From Heliocidaris erythrogramma (lineage: Eukaryota; Echinodermata; Echinoidea; Camarodonta; Echinometridae), in assembly GCA_025617745.1 (NCBI GenBank), contig CM046870.1:22797501-22861500 (forward strand): 64,000 nt of DNA, in the 5' to 3' direction. Shown in pieces: positions 21,809 through 32,889 of the stretch; position 1 is the stretch's first letter, and each line of letters starts with the position of its first letter. The position numbers and the translations under genes were made by a program. The notes beneath the pieces were generated by a model. The model saw only the letters and a list, made by a program, of their open reading frames with translations. It made no database searches and had not been told where the DNA came from.

Positions 21809-22181
21809 TCGAAAACCATAACTCGAAACTCGAAAATGATAACTCGAAACTCGAAAATGATAACTCGAAACTCGAAAATGATAACTCGAAACTCGAAAAC
21901 TATAACTCGAAACTCGAAAACTATAAATCGAAACTCGAAAAACATAACTCGAAACTCGAAAATGCTAACTCGAAACTCGAAATCTATAACTCGAAACTCG
22001 AAAACTATAACTCGAAACTCGAAATCTATAACTCGAAACTCGAAAATGATAACTCGAAACTCGAAAATGATGACTCGAAACTCGAAAACTATAACTCGAA
22101 ACTCGAAAACTATAACTCGAAACTCGAAACTATAACTAGAAACTCGAAAATGATAACTCGAAACTCGAAACTCGAAAAAAA
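21809..22181 (-). repeat. 21-bp TTTCGAG minisatellite, array C
   Basis: About 17 units, inverse orientation. Its end next to GTAACA carries the same sequence irregularities as the left end of array A (a CTAG variant and a shortened unit). The other end stops at TTTTCGA against an A/C run. No core is attached. Confidence 0.92.
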
Positions 22182-23329
22182 GTAACACACGCGATAATTA
22201 ACATTACTTATAATTCGCATAGCCTTTTTTTGCACTGTTTCCCCAGGGTAATATTCCATAATTTAGATATGGTAAAACTAGTGTGGAGTATATAGTTTTC
22301 CAAAAACTTACAATACACATTAAATCGAACGCACTTATTTAAAACTTGCCAGCCTTTTGATAAAATTGAATGACCGACGAGTAACAGAAGCCGGTTGCAG
22401 GTGAAATTGGATGTTTCGATTTCAAACTTTTGCTTGTAAGTCAAATTTGAATGAAGGATTTGCACAAAAAGTTAATTTGCACGTGTATAAATGAATTTGG
22501 ATGCTCACTGGCTAAATCGTTTGCTCTTTCTTCAGATGAGAATGAACCATTTGAAGAATTTGTTGCACGAATAGTGAATTTGGACGAATCAAAGTGAAAT
22601 TGATTGCTCTTTCCTTAAAGACCTCAGCCTGACCGAATTTTGAAATATACCCTTTATTCATCCACGGGGAGCTATATATTTTCTGAACAAATTGAAACCA
22701 ACTTCATGAGATTCCGTTTCCTGTGGAATGAGTAACAGCGTCCCGAATGTTGAGCCCCGGTGGTTTGGGCCCCGTCTCTGAGGAGCGCTACTTTGCGGGG
22801 GGTGAAAATTTGATGACGACATATCGTGTAGACGCACTCGGAGCTGTATACATGACATGTCGTCACACGTCTAGCGACCCCCTGCAATGTTAAGGCGGAT
22901 TCACACCAAACACGACACACGACAAACGACACGACAGCACGACATGCTACACGATAAACGGCAAAAAACAGTGCACACCGCTCACGACATTCGCTAAAAA
23001 GTCGTGCTGGAGAGAGGGTGATGTCGTCTTTGATGATGAGAATGTCGTGATAGAATTCATTTCAAATTCATCATTATAGTCAACAAAATAATTTTAAAGA
23101 TAAGACGGAAGTTTTATATTTTTAAATCTTGAAATCATTTATTCTTTATTTGGATGTTCTAAAAGTTGTTAAATTGGTCATGTGACTATGTTGAAGAATT
23201 ACAAAAGTGATATTTGCTGTTGTTTATCCGAAATAATCACAGCTAGGTTTTCTTTCTTCATTAATAGGCCTACATAAAATTGATGATCTTTGTTGTCTAT
23301 TCGGAATAATTCAAGCAATTTTCCGGGGG

Positions 23330-23550
23330 GTGGAACTAAAAAACAATTATTTTTTTGCCATACCTCCAAAATTCGCTCAGTGGGGGGCGGGGAAGGGGGG
23401 GGGGGTCCAGTTCCCCTCCATAATTCTCTGACAAGCAAAAAAAAAAAGGGTTTTCGTTCTAAAATGGGGGGGGGGGCACAATGCATATTTTTCTTCCAAA
23501 AGGGGGGCACGGGCCGAATGTGCCCCTCCCCCTAAATCCGCCACTGCTTT
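23330..23550. mobile_element. GGCGGATC-family MITE, left end unclear
   Basis: Shares CTCCATAATTCTC, GACAAGCAAAA, CACAATGCATA and GGCACGGGCC phrases with 5555-5812 and ends AAATCCGCCACTGC. It lies inside the 5.9-kb nested element. Confidence 0.7.
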
Positions 23551-26540
23551 GGAACATAAATTTGGTGTGAAAATGGTGGTATTCTCCGCGGCACACACCC
23601 ATCGCACACTATATGTGGAGGGGGCAGTTTTGTCTTATACACTCACTATATATTTTCTTAACTGAAAATATTTGTGCAGGCTTATATATTTTATATGGAT
23701 TTTGGGTACCTCCAAACATTAGGAAAGTACTTGAATTTCTTGGTGGACTAACGGAAATTTTTGTTTTCTTTTTCTAGAATTATAAGTTATCTCAAACTCA
23801 TGGTCGCTTCCTATGTGTTTATATTTTAAATATTTCAGTGTATGACGGAACAACTTTTTATTGTAAAAATCCAACTGAGTTAAACTTTTTTCGTGGTTGC
23901 AATAAATAAATAAATAAATAAAATTAAAAAAAAAATCTGCTGATATTTTCTCAACAAAGCAAAAGCTTTACCCCATATTACGGTACATCTTAAAATGACT
24001 CAAAAGAACCTATTTTCAGAGTTTCATTAAAAAAAAACACAACATACTTTTAAATGTAATTCCCCATTTCTTCTCCCTCTCTCTCTCTTTCTCTCTACCC
24101 CACCCCTCTCTCTCTCTCCATGTCCCTGCCCCTCTCTCTTTCAAAATTTTCAGTGCCTATTGTATTCTGTTTGAGAGCTGAAAAAACTGTAATTGGATGA
24201 TACAAACAATACAAAAACCAATATTTGAAAGACTAAAAAAGGGATTTAATACTGTAATTCAAATCTTTAATGGGATAAATTACTACAAGCACCTTTAACA
24301 AATATACCAATATGGATTTCCCTTAAAATAGTACATTAAAAAAATCATGCAAATATGAAACCAAATAAACTAAATATCAATTATGGTCTTGTAAGGTATG
24401 TAAATAAAGTTCAAGCTCCATTAGAGTGCAAATTAAATTCATCCCCCAAGAATGTATGATGTAGTAAGCAAATACAATTTGCTCTGACACCCACTCCCCT
24501 CTAAAATACTTGGGACATGCTGTAAAATGCACCTCAGTCCCGATATTAAAGCTGCAATGGCCTAATGATTATGTAAGGGGGGGGGGGGAGGGGCGGACGT
24601 AACTTGATATTCAACGACATTAACCACAGTTAGATTTTGAAATAGAGATTTGGCAAAAGTTTAAATGTCCCCACTAAAGAAATTACTTATTGCAGACTAA
24701 TAACAATCTAACCGGTGGTAATGCATAACATGTAGCAAATTAAGGAAGAGAAGTAAACGTACATGTAGTTGTAGGGGCTATAAAAAGACTGTTATTCAGA
24801 AAACTGAAATGAATGGATTCTGTCAACTTCATTTTGTTATGCCTTTGGTGTGTCCTTGCACACTCCATTGTGAGATCATTTGTTGACTGAGATGGCGGGG
24901 GGGGGGGGGGGGCAGGGGGTACTAGGGTCCTAGGATGGGTGTGGTGACACAAGGAGTATTTATATTAGCAGCCGATGGACTGGGGGAGACACTGCTATTT
25001 GAGAATGATGAATGGCTTAAAGTTCATTCCCTTCGACCTCTCTTGTCCTTGAGAGCATCCTTTCAGCTACCAGGTACAATCTCTGGTAGATGTGTTCCCT
25101 ACAAAATGAAAAAGGAATTAAACAATGATATAGCCTTCCTAACATCATTACATCATTTTTTTCACAAAACACATGCATCAAAGTAACTAAACATTTACTT
25201 GAATGAACAGAACTATAATAAGATGAGAAAACAGCACTTAACATAGTAAGGGACTATAACACAAGTATGCATGATCAGTGTTTATGTATTATGTTATGGT
25301 ATTATGTTATGGTTGTGTAGGACCATGACAAAGCTTATGTTAGTAAATAGAAGATCAGGGTATAAATTATTTCCCTATTAAAACGAAGCAGATCAACTAT
25401 TTGACACGACTTTGAATGAACACCCATCCCCAATTTCCATGAATTCATGCACTGGGAAACAATTGGACTGTTTGTATTGTACTATAAATAAAATTGTACT
25501 TACTCTCTAGGTAAGGATGTGAAATCAACAATACTAGTACGTTAGTAAGTGTTTTCCCTTGATGACGGGAATCGGGAGTGTGATGACCTGAAATGATGAT
25601 GCACCAGTTCCACTTCTCTTCCCTTGTTCTTCCTCATGTTCTTGGACTGCATGAAACAAGCCTATACATGTATGTTGACCAAACGACATTCAGCACTTTC
25701 TCCTGTAAATTTAGTGAGAAAGGAAATTAGATCATTATTGTATTTTTGCCAGGATAAGAAATAACAAAGCAAAATGAAAATAATAATAATTTTCTTTAAA
25801 AGACAAAATAACAATGCTGACAATAATGATTTAAAAAATTAAAACAGTAAAGAAATCATTTGACCAGGTGAATCCCGACGTGCTTTATGTTTTAATTCTA
25901 ATAACATAATTGATGGGGGATGTACTGATGTAAAGTATCTAGATATAAAAACGACTTAGTAGTTTCCATCTCCAAACGAATCTTTAACTTCATTTTAGAG
26001 TTGAATGAAACAAAATAATTACCAGATCTTTCAAGCTTGCTGGCAATCTTTCAGCAAAAGTGTCTCGCCTTTAATATCCTCGTCTTTGTACAGCGATTTG
26101 CCTGGGTTTCCAGAAGTTCATCATGGCCCATTCTTTTATGCTGCAAAAGAAAATAACCAAAAATAAGGCTACAAATGAACGGGTTCATAAATATGTTTCT
26201 TCATGGAATGTTTCTTCATGGAATGGACTTTTATTTCATCTTAGAAATCCACATGTAGTCTCATATAGAATGGGTGGTCTTGTGATGTAAATTTATATAA
26301 TTATTCAACTTGAAAAAAAAAAGTGAAACATAAAATTTGACCTATTTCAATCTATCAAAAGTTTATTTAGTGATATGGCAAAAGATAAATCATAATAAAG
26401 ACACTGTCTAGTGATATATAATTTGATTCCTAACTTGCTATGCTCCCAACAAGTGATGGGATTACTTAATGTAGACTTACGGGTTTATGAACAGCAAGTA
26501 GAATGTACATAATACACATTGTAGATCTACATCAACTCTA
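23551..26540. other. interior of nested element, no readable transposase
   Basis: AT-rich with a (CT)n tract at 24079-24135 and poly-G at 24577-24590 and 24898-24912. On the minus strand there are exon-like pieces with fair splice signals. At about 25650-25545, after CATGCAG, it reads QEHEEEQGKRSGTGASSFQV. At about 25100-25017, after TTTGTAG, it reads EHIYQRLYLVAERMLSRTRE. Neither is recognised; they may belong to the element's own spliced gene. Confidence 0.3.
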
Positions 26541-26544
26541 GATC

Positions 26545-26725
26545 CAGGGGTGGATCCAGGAATCAGGATTTTGTCAAGAGGGGGGGGGGGGGGGGGGGAA
26601 TATCTCAGAAAACTTTCTGACAAGCAAAGAAGGAAAAAAAAAAGGTTATCAGAATTTTTTTGATCCAGTTTCCCTTCAAATTCTCTGACAATCAAAAAGG
26701 GCATGCCTCCCTAAATCTGCCACTG
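26545..26725. mobile_element. GGCGGATC-family MITE with 7-bp direct repeat
   Basis: Ends CAGGGGTGGATCCAGG and AAATCTGCCACTG, flanked by CTAGATC at 26538-26544 and 26726-26732. Contains an 18-base G run. Inserted in the CTAG-rich interior of the nested element. Confidence 0.78.
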
Positions 26726-27059
26726 CTAGATCTTTGACATCCCTATTGCAGATTTGTAGCCCTACTGAAAAAAAAAATCTCTCTGAAAATTTTAGTTTTA
26801 TTGCCTTATGTAAAATTGATCTGATTATTTTCTTCCTCCTTTTTTATTGTTATTGTCCTGTAACTTAGACTGCTTCTAGATCTACTGAAAATGCTTTGAT
26901 TAAAAAAAAAAAGAAACAAAACTACCTAAAACAAACAAATAACAAAACAAAAAATATGGAGGAGTCTAACAGTTAGACTAAAAAATGACGCTTAAAAAAA
27001 TGAAGTCAAACTCTAGACTCTACACTGTACACATCATTCTTTTTTACACTAAACAATGA

Positions 27060-28140
27060 AAAAGAAAAAGAAACACTAGGCCTATATAGATATCTAGACC
27101 TACAAATAAGAAAAAGGGTCTCTGACTTAGATCTAAGTTCAATCAACATAGTCTAGACTCTAATTAGATATGTTACCTAGTCAGGGACATGTAATTTGAT
27201 AATAGGCCTAGGCCTAGATACAAATATTTTAAATTCAGAGTAGGGCCTAGGCCTATAGAGACTAGACGCTTGCCTAACTTAGACCAAAAGCTTCAGTCTC
27301 TGTTCGTCGGGTGTTCCGCTGGACTACGTCTTGCTTCACTAGGAGAAGGTAAAAAATTAAAAAAATGTTAAAGACTCCTCCGAACAGACGGTTTTCAGCT
27401 GTCTAGCATTACTTAGAATCTAGACCAATATTATTTGGCCTAGGCTCTAGATGTGGACCTAATACCAGCTTAGTAAAGTACAAGCCCCCGTCCCCAACCC
27501 CCCCTCCCCGAGGCCAAAGTAGGCCTAGCCTAGGCTCTTCATAACAAATTAAGAACTAACAATAGTGTGACTATATGTCAATGTGACTATGTCAATTTGA
27601 TGGTCTACGTTAAAATTCAGTGACAGGTTCGAAATTTGCAGTGTTTTTGTTTTGTTTTGTTACGTTTGTTTTGGGGTTTTGGGTTGTTTTTTGTTTGTTT
27701 TTGGGGAGGGGGTCTCTCTCTCTCTATCACTCTCTCTGTAGATTTTACAGACACTAGGCCTAGACCATGATAGTCATATCCAGACCATAGTTAGGTCTGA
27801 CTTTAAACGGATTGATGGCCATATATGCCCCCTCCGCTTGTCAGGCCAGATACACTGCCTGGACTCCTGGACCTGGAAATGGTCTTGGGACCGGGCTTGA
27901 GTTAAGCTTTAGGCCTAGAGCTAGTTTAGTTTAGTTTAGTTTTTATATGTTAATGTTAGGGTATCTAGAGTACTAGTAGACAGCTGGATCTATTCTAAGT
28001 TAGATCTGGAGCCAGGGATCTAGATCTAGATCTACTCATTGAATTTGCTCATAACCTAGCCTATAGGCTAGGCCTAGGGCTAAGTAAAGTTTGGTTTAGC
28101 CACCATTTATTCAGTCTGCAGTCTTAGTTAGATCTAAAGC
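27060..28140. other. CTAG/GGCCTA-rich tract
   Basis: A 1-kb stretch unusually full of AGGCCTAGGCCTA, TCTAGA and GATCTAGATCTAGATCTA words, unlike its surroundings. No coding frame. Purely a compositional feature. Confidence 0.6.
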
Positions 28141-28271
28141 CTACTGTATTGTTTCTTCACGTTGGTTTTGCCTTTTGGTCTTTGTAAAGTTGGTCAAACA
28201 TTGGCCTTTGATAAGTTGGTCAAACATTTCATATATAGACCTCTCATCAAATTAGGCTTAGTTTTACTTAC

Positions 28272-28528
28272 CGAAGATAAATTTTCAGCAACCTTTCAAC
28301 CAAAGGATCAATCAGACAAGTATGTATAACATGGAAATCTCGTTTTGGTTGGACTCGACGAAACATAACCAGTGCCGGAACCAGTGCTGTGTTTTTGTGC
28401 ATAGCTCTATGGTACATTTTGTGCGGTGCGATAAAATAATTTACACGTAAAATCCCATAGAGATATGAGCTGGAGAAATGAAAAGTTTCTGCCATCAATT
28501 TAGCAGCCTTGGATAAATATGACGTCAC
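28272..28528 (-). CDS. putative first exon of nested element's gene
   Basis: 86 codons from ATG at 28528 with a strong donor at the end (TCTTCG/GTAAGT at 28271). It starts about 245 bp inside the right TIR of the 5.9-kb element, where a transposon promoter and first exon would be expected. The peptide includes PHKMYHRAMHKNTALVPALV and ends HTCLIDPLVERLLKIYLR; I do not recognise a domain. Position and donor are the only support. Confidence 0.3.
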
Positions 28529-29118
28529 TGCAAATCCTCCACGCTAATTGGTTGGTGACCAAAATGTCGTTTTGTCGTGCTGGGAAAATCGCTCGCTGAG
28601 CGATTTTCTGAAACGACTAAAAACCCCTAAAAACGTCGTGCACGACGTTTCGGAAAATGTCGTGGCAGTGTGCACGGTGCCATAGGGTTTGCATTAGAGC
28701 GATTTTTCAGAAAGTCGTTCATGTCGTGCTGTCGTGTCGTTTGTCGTTTGTCGTGTTCGGTGTGAATCCGCCTTTACGCCATAGGGAGGGGGCGGACCCA
28801 AACAATTATCTTTTTTATTTTTTATGGATAAACGGAGACGAAAATTTATGAATAACCAGGGTAATTATATTCTTTGTTTACTAAGCTTTACGTCAATATA
28901 TGGTTGTTTTGGGTCAGGCTGAGGTCTTTAAATCGTTTGCTCTTAATAGGAATCTTGATGACCCATTTGAAAAATTCGTTGCACAGATCACGAATTTGAA
29001 GGAGCAAAAACGAAATTGAATTTACATGTACCATGGCGATCATATCGTTTGTGGATTCGAATGCTCGAAATGTGAAATAGATTGAACAAATTGTGAAATT
29101 GAAGGGGAAAACCTATAA

Positions 29119-29600
29119 TAAGAATGAGTAAGCTAACAAATTATTTTCATCCTTTACCGGAACTCAACCTTCTCCTTCATTGATCCCTTTTATACATATT
29201 TTATGAACAGCGACTGTCATGTTCATTATACAGCAAGTTGAACTTTTACAGTTAGCAAATATTGAAACAGCAATAAAACTGCGAAGAGAAAATGAAAAAA
29301 AAATATTGACAACCTCCTCTTCGATCTAAAGTTCTCTGCGTTTGTTTAGCTTACTGTATACCGTGAAGTAGACCTTATATTTTACACGTTTGTAAATAAT
29401 GCATAATACGGGGACTAGGAATCGCGAACCCTATACGCCATTTTAAGATATGACATCATCGTTGTACAGGAAGGAATGTTAAATGTAAGCATTAGAGAGG
29501 GTTAAAGCTGAGTCACATGAGCAAGCAAGTGTGCACAATGGGTCCCAGTGAACATGTGGCTATTTTTCTTTCTTTTCTTTTTGCATTAGGCCAAATAAAA
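29119..29600. other. no feature recognised
   Basis: AT-rich intronic sequence between copy 3 and the hAT-type hairpin. Only chance frames. Confidence 0.5.
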
Positions 29601-29613
29601 ATTACATTACATT

Positions 29614-29730
29614 CATGGGCGTCAATCCTCACAGGAATTTTATTCAAGTGGGGGGACACACCTGGATGCAACAATAGGGTGTCCCCCCCCCCCCACTTGA
29701 ATAGAATTCCTGTGAGGATTGGCGCCCATG
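29614..29730. mobile_element. hAT-type foldback MITE with 8-bp duplication
   Basis: A 117-bp hairpin with arms of about 45 bp (CATGGGCGTCAATCCTCACA and its complement) around a 20-base loop. Flanks ATTACATT at 29606-29613 and 29731-29738 are a perfect 8-bp duplication, as left by hAT transposases. The tiny size and near-perfect arms point to recent activity. Confidence 0.88.
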
Positions 29731-30265
29731 ATTACATTACGTCCCCGCCACAACCTCTTTGAGGGTGCAACGGCAGTAAATGTTCGATTGGTGGATTTTC
29801 CTACTGTCACCGAATCCGCCCGGCGCATGATCTGGTGTAAATGAACCGTCGCCAGCACCAACATGACTAAAAACAACTAAATCCTGCTGAAAGTTGCATA
29901 TTTGTGTGAGAGTGCACGAACATTTGGTTTTAGAAATTTGGTCCAGATATATAAATTATTTCTAGTCCCTTTGAAATAATGATATTGAGAAGCGTTCAAG
30001 AGCATTGCCTTTTTACTGGACGTTGCTAAATACTATGATATTCTACCACAAAGAGACAAAAAAACGACGCAGATCACAAATCGTGTTTCACCTTTTCAGT
30101 TTTCACACCGGCGTAGCCATGCGTACTTTTGTCGGGGGGGGGGGGGGATGACACACAAAATCACAGAGTCACATAGCTACACACGCTTCAGAGGATTATT
30201 TTTAGTGAACGAACGGTGAAATAAATTGAATAGAAATCAAATTGAAATTAATTTAACTGCGTTAC

Positions 30266-30397
30266 CTTGGAAAAGAGGGCATATCTTCCAGGCTTTGATG
30301 CCTCCTAGAGACGTGTATTGACCAAGTGCCATCTCCAGGAAAAGGAGAGGAATCGCAATAAACATGGCACATAGTAGATACGGGATTAGGAACGCAG
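30266..30397 (-). CDS. SLC6 transporter exon 2 (TM2)
   Basis: 132-bp exon with acceptor CCTCCACAG before 30397 and donor TTCCAAG/GTAACG after 30266. Two bases finish the Ala codon split after exon 1; 43 codons follow and one base of Gly carries over to exon 3. The peptide AFLIPYLLCAMFIAIPLLFL is the TM2 helix. It is followed by EMALGQYTSLGGIKAWKICP, the most conserved SLC6 signature (E.ALGQ..S.G...W....P), then LFQ. All signature residues are present here, unlike exon 1. Confidence 0.95.
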
Positions 30398-32129
30398 CTG
30401 TGGAGGAAATCGAACAATTTTTTTTTAAACGGGTAAATGCATTAAAAGAGACGTAATAGGAAGCAAAAACAAACATCAACGTGCGACAATTATGATAAGA
30501 AATATTGTGCTGGGGGGGGGGGGGTAGATTCGTGTCGGACTAAATTTTCCCGCAAGTTAGCTGAAAAGTCGCTAACATAGTAAGAGCAAAAAGAAAGAAA
30601 TATGTTATCCATTTCTGATTTACGACATCGATAAAAGCTTATTTTATTATTATTATTATTTTATTTGCCCGCTCGTATATATCAACATAGTTCATTTAAC
30701 AGCAGTGCAAAGCTGTTGTTAAAAATGTATTACAGGCGGCATCATGAAAGGTTTGGCAAGTGTCATGTAACACGCGCAGCTGCGGGTCGGCGTCTAGTAG
30801 ATTTCAAAGAACGAGGCCGATCTTATTTTGCCGGTTCCCACGGTCTCGCTGCTGAGATTTCTCAGAGAATGAAAAGGCAGCATTACGATTTCTGATTTCG
30901 ACGAGTTGAGAGTGCAGATAGATTTTGTCTTCTTTTCAACGGAATTTACCCACCCTTCACTTCCCAATCCCTGTGTATTGTTAGAAAGTGATTTAATCAT
31001 TAACTGCTTTGGCCGAACTCATGGAGAAGGTTTGAACTTTTGGAACTTGATGTAATAAAATGAATTGCGTAATAGCCACTTTTGCATCTTGCACCATTTC
31101 ATTCTTAGCGGGAAGGGTCACGTACGCTGTCCAGCCTGTCGCGGTGCGAGTCACTGTTTGGGATGCAGGTGGCTTTTTGGGATCCCTGGACCTTAGCTTG
31201 GGGGGTGTGGATGGGGTCTCGTCTGCTAATTAGCAGTGGAGTCATCCTAAACACCTCTAGCAGGCAAGGGGGGATTTGAGGGGGTGCTTGTCTGTAGGTG
31301 GCCCTTATGCAGAGAGCATCCGGTGGTTAGCATGGATGGCCATGCTCGGTGCAGATAGATGCATGTATGAGAAAGAAAGGGAATTAGACGGATAAAAACA
31401 CCCGGGTCCTTCTAGAGTTTTGAGGCCAGGGCAGTTCTTGCACCATGACTAAAAGCATATTCATGTTAAAGTAATGTTTACAGATTGTCAAACCAATAGT
31501 TTGTTGATATATTGTTCTGCATGCTTATGATCTGCTCAGCTCGAATAAATCAGTGTCTCACAAAATCAACTAAATTCTGAATGCTGTGTTGTGTTATCAT
31601 TAGCTAGACCTGTAATAGGCTCATTATATTTGCAATTTGCCAACATGCTATATATATTCCAAACTTTTAATTGTATTAAAATAGGGTGGGGTGGAGGGAG
31701 GGGGGTGCTAAGGGGAAATTCATATATTTAAGTACACAAAAATTGTCGCCCCTGTTTTTACATTTGTCTTCTTTTTGCCAGTCGTTCACATATCTCTAAA
31801 ACTTTCTAGCTATTTACTTAGCTATTTAAAAACTTACTACCTATGTTTTGATATTGACAAATAAATTATGCTTATAAAATCGTTTATGTAAAAATTGTTT
31901 TGATGTAAAAGTGGAACACATATATTTTCAAACTTCTTGTGCCCCCAAGAATTTTATACCCCAACGGCACTTGAAAATATGACAATCCTTTTTTCTTCGT
32001 CCGATTTTTCGGACTTCCGTGTTCACCCATTCCTTTAACAAAATCCTGAATCCACTACTTGGGGTTGTCTTATTCAACACCCTCCCTTTCTCTATAGCAA
32101 CGCCCCTGATGTACTTAATACATTAACCC

Positions 32130-32147
32130 CTCCCCCCCCCCCCCCCC

Positions 32148-32184
<37 letters not shown>

Positions 32185-32185
32185 A

Positions 32186-32213
<28 letters not shown>
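32130..32213. repeat. poly-C/poly-A tract
   Basis: About 18 C followed by about 65 nearly uninterrupted A. Confidence 0.95.
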
Positions 32214-32217
<4 letters not shown>

Positions 32218-32236
32218 AGGCATATATATATATATA

Positions 32237-32864
32237 CTCTCAACCAAAAAAGTAAGTTCCCCCTAGCATTTTTGGATATATCTCAAAAAGTATTTTACCG
32301 ATTTTCATAATTCAAACGGGAATGGATAGGGAATTTTATTACTCATAACATGAATGGCATATCATTGCCACCAGATATCATTATTGCTGTGAAAAAATTG
32401 CATTTTATGTCAAAATGCATGGGAAAAAAAGTTGCACTTATGGTTATGAAGCATATTGTGTACATTTCCTATGCAAGTTAGCCAATGACCTTTTTAAATT
32501 ATGTCATTCTCAGGAATTTCTTCAGGTACAATATGGTTCCCTATTAAACTGTATGCTCATGAAAAGAAAGAGATAGTGAAATATGCAATAAACCATGCTT
32601 AAAAGTTCAGAATCATGAGTGATTGTTTGATTATTTGTGTAAAAGTCAATGCAAATCACTAAAGTGCAACTTTTTTTCCCATGCATTTTGACATAAAATG
32701 TATTTTTTCACATCAATAATGATATTTGGTGGCAATGATATGCCATTCATGTTATGAGTAATAAAATTCCCTATCCATTCCCGTTTGAATTGTGAAAATC
32801 GGTAAAATACTTTTTGAGATATATCCAAAAATGCTAGGGGGGAACTTACTTTTTTGGTTGAGTG
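32237..32864. mobile_element. 628-bp mariner-type foldback MITE
   Basis: Ends CTCTCAACCAAAAAAGTAAG and CTTACTTTTTTGGTTGAGTG are inverted repeats that extend about 210 bp inwards with few differences. TATA lies on both sides, consistent with a TA duplication of the Tc1/mariner kind. No coding frame. Its right end is about 24 bp from the donor of SLC6 exon 1. Confidence 0.85.
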
Positions 32865-32889
32865 TATATATATGTAGATGTTGACCTAC

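Larger units (their letters stand above)
22893..28773. mobile_element. 5.9-kb element with AGGCGGATTCACACC TIRs, TTA duplication
   Basis: Nested in the TTAA element. Ends AGGCGGATTCACACC and GGTGTGAATCCGCCT with TTA on both sides (22890-22892 and 28774-28776). The next 40-200 bp inside each end hold many CACGAC/GTCGTG words (for example ACGACAAACGACACGACAGC), as subterminal protein-binding arrays often do. A 3-bp TTA/TWA duplication suggests PIF/Harbinger, but I could not read a transposase domain. At least two MITEs lie inside it. Confidence 0.75.
22619..28927. mobile_element. TTAA-flanked element with AGACCTCAGCCTGACC TIRs
   Basis: The 16-bp inverted ends AGACCTCAGCCTGACC are flanked by TTAA on both sides (22615-22618 and 28928-28931). 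The homologous unoccupied site in copy 4 has a single TTAA. TTAA duplication is used by piggyBac and Kolobok elements; the ends do not look like classic piggyBac CCC. Without the element nested in it this copy would be only about 430 bp and non-coding. Confidence 0.85.
22310..29118 (+). repeat. 21-bp-phased element, copy 3, split by insertion
   Basis: The left part 22310-22614 and right part 28932-29118 together match copy 4 (34084-34625, opposite strand). The last seven blocks before the end, from 28974, are 20-21 bp each and finish in GGGGAAAACCTATA at 29105-29118. A 6.3-kb element is inserted at a TTAA. The copy 4 comparison gives a direct empty site. Confidence 0.8.
6723..30265 (-). other. 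SLC6 intron 2, 23.5 kb of nested repeats
   Basis: The codon Gly is split between exon 2 (..KICPLFQ-G) and exon 3, and the joined peptide matches the family without a gap, so nothing is missing between them. All repeats and elements listed between these coordinates therefore lie inside one host intron. I found no other convincing host exon within it. Confidence 0.8.
30398..32889 (-). other. SLC6 intron 1
   Basis: 2.49 kb. From 30480 to 32130 I recognise no element; there is a 12-base G run near 30512 and GC-richer sequence at 31100-31440. At 32130-32213 is a C run followed by about 70 nearly pure A. Then comes the mariner-type foldback. Confidence 0.6.

Noticed and set aside
26019-26155. Exon-like segment on the minus strand (TTTTGCAG to GGTAATT)
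   Set aside because: All three frames contain a stop before the donor, so it is not supported as coding.
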